This document shows, one piece after another, positions 15,514 to 24,308 of a stretch of DNA of 59,668 bases. The notes below the pieces were generated by a model. That model worked only from the letters and a program-made list of their open reading frames with translations. It did not search any database and had not been told where the DNA came from. Numbering within the stretch: the stretch's first letter is position 1; each line of letters opens with the position of its first letter. The stretch is from Fibrobacter succinogenes (GTDB taxonomy: Bacteria; Fibrobacterota; Fibrobacteria; Fibrobacterales; Fibrobacteraceae). The stretch spans positions 1 to 59,668 of the forward strand of contig NZ_CACZDK010000016.1 in NCBI RefSeq assembly GCF_902779965.1, read 5' to 3'. A program made the position numbers and the translations under genes.

Positions 15514-18449
15514 GACTTAAAATCCTTTTCTGCCTTTACAACTGTTGTGAAATCGAGATAAATATTATCGGGAACACGATTATAAAGGCCAAATATCATC
15601 ATAATGGGTTTGTTATTTTTTATTGTATCTTTAAGTGGATAAACTTCTCCAAGATAGACAAACGGTTGTGTAACGTCTTCAACTTCTTCAAATTTACGAA
15701 CAAATAAATGAAGATGATTGTTTTTTTCTAGACTTTCGATGATGTTTAGTCCTAAAGGAGATGTTTGTGATGTGTCATTGGGGGATTCCCATTGGAATAG
15801 TTCTGGAGAAATAAACTTATCTTTGTAATTGATTGCTTCTTTTATGTTTGCGCCTTTATGCAGATTTACAAAAATATAATAATTAGGGGCATCACTGGAT
15901 ATCACTCCATTGCCTCTGAATGATGAATGCATTTTTTTATAGCCGCATAATAATGCGATGTCTCTCATGGAATACTCATGATAAAGTTTTAAGAAGGGTA
16001 ATTCTGAGTCAAATGATGAAAACTCTCGCTGATATCGCAGAAGGCTGTATTGAACTAGGTCGATTATCCATGAAAGCGATTGCTCGTCTGCTTTTAGATA
16101 TGTTTTAAGTGCATCATTAAAGCTGATTGTATTGTTGTTAAATGTTAGTAATGAATTGCCATATTTTTTTATTTCAGCGCTATCAAAATATTTCCCAGAC
16201 AACACTTCTGCAGAATGAAGAAATCTGTCACGATGAATTGTGGCTAAATATTTAGGAGCGGCTGCAATGGTGTCATCAAAAGAAGCCTCAAAATCTGGAT
16301 GATCTAAAATTGTTTTCAGGATAATCCATTCTTCGGCTCTTTTAGCAGGACAATAGAAACTAAAAAGCCGCATTGCTGAACTAAAAACAATATTATCTAG
16401 AGCAAGAGACAACTCCGGATGAGAGTCTTTTTCTACATGAGCGACAAATTCCATGTATGTTTTATACTTTGAATTGAACTGGGTAAAACGTACAGGATCA
16501 ACAGCCCCATCTTGTTTGAGATAGTCTACCAGCATGGGAATTTTACCGCTGCAATTCAAATTCTTGAATGCATCGTAAGATTCCTTCATGTATTTCATGG
16601 ACATGAAACGTTCCACTTCGAGTTGCGATAATATTTGTTCCTTCGTTATTCTGTCAAGATGAATATAGGTCCCATTAGGTAATTCGCCAAAATCATTTTC
16701 AACTTGAACTTTTAACGTGTCGCGATCAATATTGGGGCTTCCATATAGAGCGATTGCCATTAAGAAGGAGTTCTTGTAGTTTCCAATGAAGTCTAGGACG
16801 GTGACGAATTCTTTTTCAGGGAGTTTTCTCAAACCACGTCCTAATTGCTGTAGGAAAATAATGCTTGAATCTGTAGGTCTGAGCATTAAGACCGTATTAA
16901 CAGATGGAATATCGATACCTTCGTTGAATATGTCAACGGTGAATATGTATTGAAGAACATCATTTTCGTCTTCTAAACGTTTTGCATAATTCTCACGAGT
17001 CGGAATGCTGTCGTTTCCAGAAAGGGCTACGGCAATGTCTACTTCGTTAGCAGAAAGCCGCTTGTTGAATTCTCTTGCCATATATTGCGCATGTTCGACG
17101 GAAGCGCAGAAACCGAGAACTTTAGCCTTTCGTCCATCGTGTCCGTAAAGTTTGAGTTTGGAGATGATATGGTCAACGCGCCTTTCTATCATCAACATGT
17201 TTGAAATCTGTTGAATATATTCTTTTGTTCCGGGCGCAGCTGTTATTTGAGAATAGTCAATGCCGTCAGCATCTTTTAGGCCGAAATAGTGGAATGGGCA
17301 TATAAGGTCATATTGTAGAGCTTGCCTAAGTCTTATTTCGATGGCAATATTGTTATCGAATATCGAATAGATGTCTTGACCATCAGTTCTTTCGGGAGTT
17401 GCCGTTAAGCCCAATAAAAATTTGGGCTTGAAATACTTTAAAATATTTTCGTATTGAGGACTAGCAGCGTGATGAGCTTCATCGAGAACGATGTAGTCGA
17501 ATTCATCCGGGTTGAATTCCGTATAATGTCGAGAGAGCTTATCTCTTGTTGCAAAAACGAATTTGCACTCTCGTTCATCGAAATTTCCTGTGAAGGAACC
17601 GAATGTAATTGAACTATCGATTGACGAATATATCTTTTTAAATGAATCCTTTGCCTTATTTAGAATATCTTCTCGATGTACGATAAAAAGCAAACGGTTG
17701 GGCTTGAACTGAACCGAATCGAAAACGGACATGTATGTCTTTCCGCTTCCGGTTGCTGCGATTGCAAGTGCCTTTTGTGCTCCAGTGTCTCGAAGTTGCG
17801 CAAGCTTTACTATAGCTTCGTTCTGCATTTCGTTGGGCGTTATTACAACATCGTCATATGAAAAGATGTTTTCAATATGTTTTGCACTGATGGTGTTTTT
17901 TATCTGTTCAAGGTAATCTCTGTAGGCATTTAAAAAGTCATATGAATAATCTTTGGCGTAGGGACTATTCCATAAGTTGTTGAATTCCCTCAGTACATTT
18001 TCTGTGAAATCGCTCTTTTTATCAGCTTGTGAATCCGTGTGAAGAACATTCCATTCAACATTAGTCTTCATTGCCCTTCCGGTAATATTGGTAGAGCCGA
18101 TGATAATCGACCAGTTTTCGTTGTCTGTAGGATTCTTAAATAAATAACCTTTGGCGTGAAAACCTTCGTCTTTTGTGGGTGGAACGAAAATTTTTAGTTG
18201 AATATTGTCAAAACTCGCCAGACGTTCCATGACTTCGGGAGTAGTCATTTCTTTGTAGGTCGTTGTTAGTATTTGTCCGGGAATATTTTTGCTTTTTAAA
18301 AGTTCGAGTGTGTCGATTAAAACTTGCAAGCCACCGTAGGTAATAAATGCGACGCAGATTTTGAACTCGGAACAGTTCTCAAGATTATTGACAATATAGT
18401 TGAATAGATTTTTAGTGCTTCCGTTTTGGACGAATTTATTAACAGGCAT
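15510..18449 (-). CDS. PLD-nuclease / superfamily 2 helicase / DUF3427 protein
   Basis: A 979-aa multidomain protein. The N-terminal phospholipase-D-like nuclease domain has HAKGYLF (98-104) and GSTNIT (about 118-123). A superfamily 2 helicase core follows with Walker A ATGSGKT (about 227), DEAH (about 323), the SAT-like LTATPER and arginine-finger motif QQLGRGLRK. The long C-terminal part matches the DUF3427 arrangement known from such fusions. It is likely a DNA-acting, ATP-driven nuclease in phage or plasmid defence; the family is poorly characterised. The start MPVNK at 18449 has no close ribosome site. It forms an operon with the NUDIX gene (4-bp overlap). Confidence 0.85.
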   Translation of the reverse strand: MPVNKFVQNGSTKNLFNYIVNNLENCSEFKICVAFITYGGLQVLIDTLELLKSKNIPGQILTTTYKEMTTPEVMERLASFDNIQLKIFVPPTKDEGFHAKGYLFKNPTDNENWSIIIGSTNITGRAMKTNVEWNVLHTDSQADKKSDFTENVLREFNNLWNSPYAKDYSYDFLNAYRDYLEQIKNTISAKHIENIFSYDDVVITPNEMQNEAIVKLAQLRDTGAQKALAIAATGSGKTYMSVFDSVQFKPNRLLFIVHREDILNKAKDSFKKIYSSIDSSITFGSFTGNFDERECKFVFATRDKLSRHYTEFNPDEFDYIVLDEAHHAASPQYENILKYFKPKFLLGLTATPERTDGQDIYSIFDNNIAIEIRLRQALQYDLICPFHYFGLKDADGIDYSQITAAPGTKEYIQQISNMLMIERRVDHIISKLKLYGHDGRKAKVLGFCASVEHAQYMAREFNKRLSANEVDIAVALSGNDSIPTRENYAKRLEDENDVLQYIFTVDIFNEGIDIPSVNTVLMLRPTDSSIIFLQQLGRGLRKLPEKEFVTVLDFIGNYKNSFLMAIALYGSPNIDRDTLKVQVENDFGELPNGTYIHLDRITKEQILSQLEVERFMSMKYMKESYDAFKNLNCSGKIPMLVDYLKQDGAVDPVRFTQFNSKYKTYMEFVAHVEKDSHPELSLALDNIVFSSAMRLFSFYCPAKRAEEWIILKTILDHPDFEASFDDTIAAAPKYLATIHRDRFLHSAEVLSGKYFDSAEIKKYGNSLLTFNNNTISFNDALKTYLKADEQSLSWIIDLVQYSLLRYQREFSSFDSELPFLKLYHEYSMRDIALLCGYKKMHSSFRGNGVISSDAPNYYIFVNLHKGANIKEAINYKDKFISPELFQWESPNDTSQTSPLGLNIIESLEKNNHLHLFVRKFEEVEDVTQPFVYLGEVYPLKDTIKNNKPIMMIFGLYNRVPDNIYLDFTTVVKAEKDFKS

Positions 18450-18464
18450 AAAAATGTATAGGGA

Positions 18465-18488
18465 AAACGTTCCTTTTCTTTGAACACA
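18465..18488. repeat. Left half of an imperfect 24-bp inverted repeat
   Basis: Reads AAACGTTC-c-TTT...GAACACA. It matches the reverse complement of 19637-19660 at 18 of 24 positions, with the outer AAACGTTC and the inner GAACACA blocks exact. The two flank an approximately 1.15-kb segment holding the Rpn-type gene and the start regions of the helicase and methyltransferase operons. Could be an invertase site; could be chance. Confidence 0.4.
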
Positions 18489-18503
18489 AAAATAAATAAA
18501 AAT

Positions 18504-18523
18504 ATTGTCATTCTTGTGACAAT
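18504..18523. promoter_or_regulatory. Inverted repeat ATTGTCA-N6-TGACAAT upstream of the helicase gene
   Basis: A 7-6-7 inverted repeat about 55-75 bp upstream of the helicase start. On the minus strand it overlaps a possible TTGTCA -35 box, so it is a candidate operator for the helicase-NUDIX operon. Confidence 0.4.
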
Positions 18524-18540
18524 CTTTTCATCGGAAAAAG

Positions 18541-18568
18541 AAAAACCGGTCACATAGAACCGGTTTTT
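18541..18568 (-). terminator. Terminator of the Rpn-type gene
   Basis: Perfect stem AAAAACCGGT / ACCGGTTTTT with an 8-nt loop, 30 bp beyond the stop of the leftward Rpn-type gene, ending in a T-run on that strand. It is symmetric, so it could act in both directions. Confidence 0.8.
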
Positions 18569-18598
18569 ATGAAAAATTAATTGAGAATTGGTGAGCTT

Positions 18599-19498
18599 TT
18601 ATCCCTTTATTTCTAAAATCTCCAATTCAGATAGACCTGTAAACTCAACGATTTCTTCAATTGGTTTGTTTTTGGCAAGCATCTTTCTTGCCATTTCGCG
18701 AGCCTTGGCGTCCATTCCATCCAAAAAAGAGCTTTCCTTTTCGTATTTGACGTCGGTCATCTCGTCTACCTCCCTAAGAAGCAGTTCGTCTTCAATCTTT
18801 TCTAAAGATACATCTTTTATGAACTTAGCGTATAGATCGTTTTGCAAATACTGTGGATCTTCCATAAGTTCATTAAAAAAGCGGAGCATATCGGCCCGTT
18901 CGCTCTGTTCACGATTTAGCAAGGGCAGACGAGCATCTATCTTGCAGAACTTGTCCACTTCGACAAGGAATCCGTCAAATTTGTCATAGAAAGGACGACC
19001 GTTTTTCGAAAGGTTGACGTGGTGAAAATAAGTATTCGGTTCATTATCGAATAAGTCTTCTGTCAAAATGGACAGTACATACACATGGGGGAGCCTATAG
19101 CGGCTGCCTTCAGGAACCAGCGTAGAGATGGCTCGGGATACATAATAGAAAAGTCGATCGATAAAAAGCTGACTTGCATTCTGTTGGACCTCAACCAAAA
19201 CCGGTTCTCCAGCTTGATTTGTTCCAACTATGTCGAATATGGGTTTCTTTTGTGATGGTAACGCAGGCATTTCCTGTATGCGGAAAGAGAATTCCTTTAT
19301 GCGCCGGTTTCCTTCCAGTCCCATCATAGCGTTCAAAAAAACTATAAAACGTTCTGGTTTAACTTGATTTATCATCAAGCGTTTAAAGACCTTGTCTCCG
19401 AACGGATAGGCGTATTTGAAGATTTTTCGGTATTTGGCGAGATTGGCCCTGTTCTCTTTAACGTCTTGCGCCATCAGACGATATTGCGTCTTATTCAT
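18599..19498 (-). CDS. Rpn-family PD-(D/E)XK nuclease / putative transposase
   Basis: A 299-aa protein of the Rpn / PD-(D/E)XK family transposase group. The N-terminal FKYAYPFGDKVFKRLM, the catalytic-like core PIFDIVGTN...PVLVEVQ (D and E-x-Q) and LFIDRLFYYVSRAI are typical. The C-terminus has the frequent tail with AREMARKMLAKNKPIEEI and a TGLS-x-x-EI helix repeat. E. coli Rpn proteins promote RecA-independent recombination; chromosomal copies like this are multi-copy in gut bacteria. Start 19498 is fixed by GGAAGGAG 7 nt upstream. Its leader holds a CCTCGC/GCGAGG hairpin (19511-19538). It lies divergent to the methyltransferase. Confidence 0.85.
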   Translation of the reverse strand: MNKTQYRLMAQDVKENRANLAKYRKIFKYAYPFGDKVFKRLMINQVKPERFIVFLNAMMGLEGNRRIKEFSFRIQEMPALPSQKKPIFDIVGTNQAGEPVLVEVQQNASQLFIDRLFYYVSRAISTLVPEGSRYRLPHVYVLSILTEDLFDNEPNTYFHHVNLSKNGRPFYDKFDGFLVEVDKFCKIDARLPLLNREQSERADMLRFFNELMEDPQYLQNDLYAKFIKDVSLEKIEDELLLREVDEMTDVKYEKESSFLDGMDAKAREMARKMLAKNKPIEEIVEFTGLSELEILEIKG

Positions 19499-19555
19499 CT
19501 TTATCTCCTTCCTCGCGGACAAGCAAAAAACTGCGAGGCGTTAAGTTTAAATACA

Positions 19556-19573
19556 AATGCACATGCGTGCATT
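19556..19573. promoter_or_regulatory. Palindrome AATGCAC-ATGC-GTGCATT in a divergent promoter region
   Basis: A 7-4-7 inverted repeat between the Rpn-type gene and the methyltransferase gene, next to a TATTTAATATAAA stretch that could be a -10 region. Candidate operator for one or both genes. Confidence 0.4.
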
Positions 19574-19636
19574 ATTTAATATAAACAAACTGATTTCTCT
19601 TGTCAACAAGCCTTATCTTTTTTTGCAAAAAAAAGA

Positions 19637-19660
19637 TGTGTTCCGTTTAAACGAACGTTT
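19637..19660. repeat. Right half of the imperfect inverted repeat, with an ACGAACGTTT core
   Basis: Partner of 18465-18488. Its end, ACGAACGTTT (19651-19660), fits the reverse complement of ARACGTWCGT, the core I recall for Mpi-invertible promoters in Bacteroides fragilis. It touches the methyltransferase start codon and also contains two direct CGTTTAAA words (19644 and 19656) that could be a repressor site instead. Confidence 0.4.
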
Positions 19661-19662
19661 AA

Positions 19663-20790
19663 ATGGGACACGAAAAGCCCGCATTTACATTTATCGATTT
19701 ATTTGCAGGAATTGGTGGATTTCACACAGCGATGCATTCTGTTGGCGGAAAATGCGTCTTTGCTAGCGAATGGGATAAAAATGCTCGCATAACATACGAA
19801 GAAAATTACAAGGTTATTGAACCGGATCTTTTTGAAAAAGATGAAGATGGAAAATACAAGTTTTTTAATGCAGATATAAATGATGTTGAGTTGGAAAAAG
19901 TTCCTGATTTTGACGTTTTGTGTGGAGGTTTTCCTTGTCAAGCCTTTTCAATTGCGGGAAAGCGTAAAGGTTTTGAAGATACTCGTGGAACACTTTTTTT
20001 TAATATCGCGGCTATTGTTGACCATAAAATAAAAATCGGAAAAAAGCCGAAAGTACTTTTTCTCGAAAATGTAAAAGGCTTAAAGAACCATGATCACGGG
20101 AAAACTCTTGAAACGTTATTGCGAGTCTTGCAAGAAGACCTAAAATATGAAGTTCGTACAATGGTTTTGAATGCCAAATATTTTGGTGTTCCGCAAAATA
20201 GAGAAAGATTGTTTTTTGTTTGTTGGGATAAAAATCAATGTTCTTCTGACGATTTTAAGTTCCCTCTTGGCTTAGATAAGAATTTAAAATCAATCTTTGA
20301 AAAAGACTTTCTTCAAAACGCGATTTCAACGAAGATATCCGATATTCTTGAACCGGATTCGTCTATTCCGGAAAAGATGACTATCAGCGACAAAATGTGG
20401 ATTGGTCATCAACTTCGAAAAGAGCGAAATCGTGCAAACGGAAAGGGATTTGGCTATTCTCTGTTCAAAGAAGACGCAACCTATTGTAGCACCATATCGG
20501 CCCGTTATTGGAAAGATGGTAGTGAAATTTTAATTGATCAATCACAAAAAGGCAAAAATCCCCGAAAACTAACACCTGTTGAAGCGGGTCGTTTGCAAGG
20601 GTATAAGATTGTCGGCAATGGTTGGAAGGACCCGCAAGCGGCAAATAACCAAAACAATAAGAATAAATTGCCTACCATGAGAATAGTGGTCTCAAATAAA
20701 GAGGCTTATCATCAGTTTGGCAATAGTGTCGCGGTTCCTGTGATTAGGACCTTGGCGAAAGAAATTAAAAGACAATTGTTGGAGGAATAA
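19663..20790 (+). CDS. DNA (cytosine-5) methyltransferase of an LlaJI-like restriction system
   Basis: A 375-aa m5C methyltransferase. Motifs: I, TFIDLFAGIGGFHTA; IV, GGFPCQAFS with the catalytic Cys near residue 91; VI, ENVKG; VIII, QNRERLFFV; then the variable target-recognition region (about 200-320); IX, LTPVEAGRLQGY; X, YHQFGNSVAVPV. It should protect host DNA against the two genes that follow 1 bp and then -17 bp downstream. The ATG has no ribosome site in front and sits directly after a CGTTTAAA direct repeat, so expression may be tightly controlled. Systems such as LlaJI recognise an asymmetric site and carry two methyltransferases; only one is seen here. Confidence 0.93.
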   Translation: MGHEKPAFTFIDLFAGIGGFHTAMHSVGGKCVFASEWDKNARITYEENYKVIEPDLFEKDEDGKYKFFNADINDVELEKVPDFDVLCGGFPCQAFSIAGKRKGFEDTRGTLFFNIAAIVDHKIKIGKKPKVLFLENVKGLKNHDHGKTLETLLRVLQEDLKYEVRTMVLNAKYFGVPQNRERLFFVCWDKNQCSSDDFKFPLGLDKNLKSIFEKDFLQNAISTKISDILEPDSSIPEKMTISDKMWIGHQLRKERNRANGKGFGYSLFKEDATYCSTISARYWKDGSEILIDQSQKGKNPRKLTPVEAGRLQGYKIVGNGWKDPQAANNQNNKNKLPTMRIVVSNKEAYHQFGNSVAVPVIRTLAKEIKRQLLEE

Positions 20791-20791
20791 A

Positions 20792-22804
20792 ATGGAACAA
20801 TTAGAAGTTTTCTTGCATCGACTTAATAGTAGTTATCCTCTCAATATTGTTTCTCCAGCTTTGTGTATAAGCCTTGCTAATAGTGGTCGACGAGGCAATG
20901 CAAAAGAGTTCCACATTACGTTGGAAAGTTTTATTTCGTCTCTTGAAAATATTAGAGATAACTTAGATGCATTCCCTGCTTCGTATGACGAAAGTGCATG
21001 GAGAATGGGGTCTGATCGTTTTTTTACGGACAATCATGCGAAATCTTTGTGTGGTGTACAGACTAGGCCTTATTTCGAAACGGTTAATAAATTTGTCTCT
21101 TGGGCAAATGAGCTAGGGTATACGGAAGGCTATTTCCCGTTAACTAAAGAGTCGATTGAAAAAACGATTCGTGAAATAAACATTCAGTGTTTAAAAAATG
21201 TTTTGCATTATCCTCTTTTTAATGAACATTCATTTGCTGGTTTAAATGAGGAACAAATTGTTGATAATCTAGCCTCTAAATTGATAGAGGAACGACAAAA
21301 TTCTCGGGGGGCTCAGTATTTTGGATTTAAGTATGCTCAATATTTAGATGCTCACACGAATATTATAACTAGTATTCTGAGAAAAGCTGGTATTGATGCA
21401 TCTGTTGTGGCAGAAATTAGTAAAGGACGGAGTGTTTTTAATAGGGCTCTTGAAGATGGTTCTGTTGTAAAATGGTATTGTTCGAATAATTTTAATCAGC
21501 CTGTTGAAAATCGAGAAACAATAGAATTTGTTGAAGGTGATTTAGATGTGGCTCAAAATTCGGCATCATTCCATTTCATGCCCACTCAAATCATCTACTA
21601 TGGTGTTCCTGGTAGTGGAAAAAGTTATGAAATAAAGAAGAAACTGAAAACCGTTCCTGATTACAATAAAATACGAACTGTATTTCATCCAGAATACAGC
21701 AACGCTGATTTTGTGGGTCAAATTTTACCTGAAGTCAGTGTAAATGCGGATGGTCGCTCAATGGTTGAATACAAGTTTAAACCGGGGCCGTTTACAGAAA
21801 TAATTCGACGTGCTTACCTTAATCCAGATGAAGAATTTCATTTGGTTATCGAAGAAATAAATCGCGGTAATTCGGCTGCCATATTTGGTGACATGTTCCA
21901 ATTATTGGACAGACTTGATGTAGATGAGAATCCTGACGAAGTATCTTCAGAAAACATTTATGGAAAAGGATGGAGTTCTTATGGGGTTGATAATCAGGAT
22001 GTTAACGCGTATATTCGGAATCAGGTTGTAATTTCTCAAGAAAAACCTGACCACTGTTCAAAAACGGTAGGTTGCGCAGGAGATTCAAACCCAAAACTTT
22101 ATAAAACAGTAGATATTATATCAGAAAAAGAATGTGTCACATGGAGAAAAAGGCAAGAAAATGGCTTTACAACAGAAAACAAGCATCTCCATTTTTCTGC
22201 CAATACTGCAATCCGTCTTCCACCTAACCTCTCCATCTACGCAACAATGAACACAAGCGACCAGAATGTATTTACGCTCGATAATGCGTTCCAGCGCCGT
22301 TGGGAAATGAAGCAGATATCTAACGATTTGGCTCATGACGATCCTGCTGCAGACACGACAAAACAGTATGATGAGATCATCGGAAATACAAATGTCAAAT
22401 GGGGTGTATTCCGTGATGAGATAAACAAAATTATCATGCAGTCTGCTGAAGAGAATGGTTTGTCTAGCATGGAGGATAAGCGTCTCGGCGGATGGTTCAT
22501 TACCCCTAAAAAAGAACTCAATGCGTCTGAAGGCGAAACGCCCAAAATTACCAACGAAGCCTTTGCAGAAAAAGTGCTCAAGTACCTTTGGGATGATGCT
22601 TTTAAATTTGATCGCTCAAAACATTTTGGCGATATAAAGACTCTAGAAGATTTAACAAAAAAATTCAAAACAGACGGTTTTAAAATTTTTGAAGACGATT
22701 CTATTAAGAAGTTGCAGCAAGAGATTGCTTCACCTTCGGCTCGCAATGACGAATCTGTAGACACTTCGGTAAATAATCCCACTCAAAATGGCGGCAACGG
22801 ATAA
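20792..22804 (+). CDS. McrB-like AAA+ restriction subunit (LlaJI R1-like)
   Basis: A 670-aa motor and recognition subunit. The N-terminal half (1-260) has no recognised motif and probably contains the DNA-binding domain. The AAA+ core has Walker A GVPGSGKS (about 271-278), FHPEYSNADFVGQILPEV, Walker B-like VIEEINRGNSAAIFGDMFQLLDR (written VIEEINRGNSAAIFGD), and the McrB-type sensor region NTSDQNVFTLDNAFQRRW. It likely uses GTP, as McrB does, to translocate DNA and drive the nuclease encoded next. The last 30 residues are a poorly structured tail that includes an in-frame dispersed repeat (22722-22750). It starts 1 bp after the methyltransferase stop. Confidence 0.88.
   Translation: MEQLEVFLHRLNSSYPLNIVSPALCISLANSGRRGNAKEFHITLESFISSLENIRDNLDAFPASYDESAWRMGSDRFFTDNHAKSLCGVQTRPYFETVNKFVSWANELGYTEGYFPLTKESIEKTIREINIQCLKNVLHYPLFNEHSFAGLNEEQIVDNLASKLIEERQNSRGAQYFGFKYAQYLDAHTNIITSILRKAGIDASVVAEISKGRSVFNRALEDGSVVKWYCSNNFNQPVENRETIEFVEGDLDVAQNSASFHFMPTQIIYYGVPGSGKSYEIKKKLKTVPDYNKIRTVFHPEYSNADFVGQILPEVSVNADGRSMVEYKFKPGPFTEIIRRAYLNPDEEFHLVIEEINRGNSAAIFGDMFQLLDRLDVDENPDEVSSENIYGKGWSSYGVDNQDVNAYIRNQVVISQEKPDHCSKTVGCAGDSNPKLYKTVDIISEKECVTWRKRQENGFTTENKHLHFSANTAIRLPPNLSIYATMNTSDQNVFTLDNAFQRRWEMKQISNDLAHDDPAADTTKQYDEIIGNTNVKWGVFRDEINKIIMQSAEENGLSSMEDKRLGGWFITPKKELNASEGETPKITNEAFAEKVLKYLWDDAFKFDRSKHFGDIKTLEDLTKKFKTDGFKIFEDDSIKKLQQEIASPSARNDESVDTSVNNPTQNGGNG
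22722..22750 (-). repeat. 29-bp dispersed repeat inserted in frame in the McrB-like gene
   Basis: Reverse-complement copy of the repeat at 3523-3551 (28 of 29 identical). It is read here in the opposite direction as EIASPSARND in the C-terminal tail. The same repeat is thus tolerated in both orientations inside coding sequences. Confidence 0.85.
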
Positions 22805-24080
22805 ATACATTCCCAAACAGGAACGCCCGAAACTTAGCGAAGTTTGTGTCTACGGAGGCAAACAAAGCGATGAGTTCGTCGGAATCCGTTATGACAACGG
22901 ATCGTTAAAGGTGTATTTCCCCTATGGCTATTCTAAGCCGACAGATGACGAAAAAGAATACCGCAAAGATATTTTAAATCTCATTTCGGTTCTTGCGGCC
23001 TATTCCAAAGAAAGTAAAAGCGTTGACCAGAATCGTCAATTAAACGAAGACGAAGTCCAGTTTCCAATTCATGCCTACATTCACGTTTTCAATTATTTCC
23101 TAAACTTCGGTTACTACATTGAAAACGAAACGACATACAAAAGAGCTTCTAGCGGTAAAATAAACTGGCAACGAACAATAAAGCAGCTTCGACCCCAAAT
23201 TGCTGGCGAATATCCAAACGAATCGGTTGTTTATCTTGATTTCATAACGAAGAAATCGAACAATAATGAAAATGAAATCATAACGCAAATTCACAAATAT
23301 TGCGTTTATGAAAGCTACGAAAAAATTGGGTGCTTGTTCGGATATTTCCGACCAGAAAAGCCAACAATTCCTTTTAACGCAAAGATGTTCACAGCCATCT
23401 TGAAAAATAAGATTTCAAGAACATTCAATGAAAAACACATCCTGCTTTTCAGAAATATGCTTGACATCGTTTGCTACATGGGCAAACGGAATGATAATCG
23501 TAAAGCAAGTTTCGGAACTAATGATTTCGAATATGTTTGGGAAGGCCTGATTGACCAAGTTTTCGGTATTGAAAAAAGAGAAAAATATTATCCGCATTGT
23601 GCTTGGCATATCGGTAATAAAGAAAATGAAGCTGAATGGGATGAAACAAAAAGAACTGCGTTACGCCCCGATACGATAATGTTATCCGCAAATGATGATG
23701 CGAAAATTTTCGTTCTTGACGCGAAATACTATCAGTATGGGGAAAATCGCGAGTCCAAGAGATTGCCCGGAACAGGTTCAATCATTAAGCAAATTGCTTA
23801 CGCTGAATTTATAGAAGCAATGCGTCAACAAAAACCGGAGATTCCCAAAGGCAACATCTACAACGCATTCATTTTGCCATATGCAACAACATTCGATGGA
23901 TCAAAATATCCAATAGAAAATTTTGGATATGCAGATTGCAATTGGAAAAATACAGAAGCAAAAACATACCATAAAATCTATGGTATTTTGCTAGACGTTC
24001 GCTCCATTATGCATCGTCATCCTAGTCATTCCGATAAAGACATCGCAGAGCTCGCTGCAAAAATTGAAGGTAGAAATTAG
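22788..24080 (+). CDS. LlaJI-family restriction nuclease subunit (McrC-like)
   Basis: A 430-aa nuclease partner of the McrB-like protein. The C-terminal half has a PD-(D/E)XK pattern: RPDTIMLS (about residue 292) followed by FVLDAKYYQYG (about 308), then a helix with KQIAYAEFI. The N-terminal part (YGGKQSDEFVGIRYDNGSLKVYFPYGY, opening YGGKQSDEFVGIRY) fits the LlaJI family. It overlaps the end of the AAA+ gene by 17 bp, implying coupled synthesis at a fixed ratio. Together with the methyltransferase it forms a modification-dependent protection and GTP-driven restriction system. The recognition sequence cannot be read from sequence. Confidence 0.85.
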   Translation: MAATDKYIPKQERPKLSEVCVYGGKQSDEFVGIRYDNGSLKVYFPYGYSKPTDDEKEYRKDILNLISVLAAYSKESKSVDQNRQLNEDEVQFPIHAYIHVFNYFLNFGYYIENETTYKRASSGKINWQRTIKQLRPQIAGEYPNESVVYLDFITKKSNNNENEIITQIHKYCVYESYEKIGCLFGYFRPEKPTIPFNAKMFTAILKNKISRTFNEKHILLFRNMLDIVCYMGKRNDNRKASFGTNDFEYVWEGLIDQVFGIEKREKYYPHCAWHIGNKENEAEWDETKRTALRPDTIMLSANDDAKIFVLDAKYYQYGENRESKRLPGTGSIIKQIAYAEFIEAMRQQKPEIPKGNIYNAFILPYATTFDGSKYPIENFGYADCNWKNTEAKTYHKIYGILLDVRSIMHRHPSHSDKDIAELAAKIEGRN

Positions 24081-24200
24081 TTTGGCAAATCGCTTGCCTA
24101 TTAGTATTTACTTTATAGAATTTAACACACCCTTTCCATTATGTAAAATTTTCTTACTCCCCTAGCCAACATTTTTGATTTTAGGTACATTAATGCAGCA

Positions 24201-24236
24201 CGTGATTCTCTGTCAAATGGAGAATCGCGTTTTTTT
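24201..24236 (+). terminator. Terminator after the LlaJI-like operon
   Basis: Stem CG-t-GATTCTC / GAGAATC-g-CG with a 9-nt loop followed by seven T. It is 120 bp past the nuclease stop and before the YhcG pair. Confidence 0.85.
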
Positions 24237-24278
24237 ATTCCTTAATTTGGGGATAAGGGGACGCCTCTAACATCAACC

Positions 24279-24295
24279 GGTCACAAATTGTGACC
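24279..24295 (+). promoter_or_regulatory. Perfect palindrome GGTCACAA-A-TTGTGACC before the YhcG pair
   Basis: An 8-1-8 perfect inverted repeat ending 14 bp before the first YhcG start codon and next to its CATGGAGGC ribosome site. Candidate operator, or an mRNA hairpin that regulates translation. Confidence 0.55.
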
Positions 24296-24308
24296 ACATG
24301 GAGGCAAA

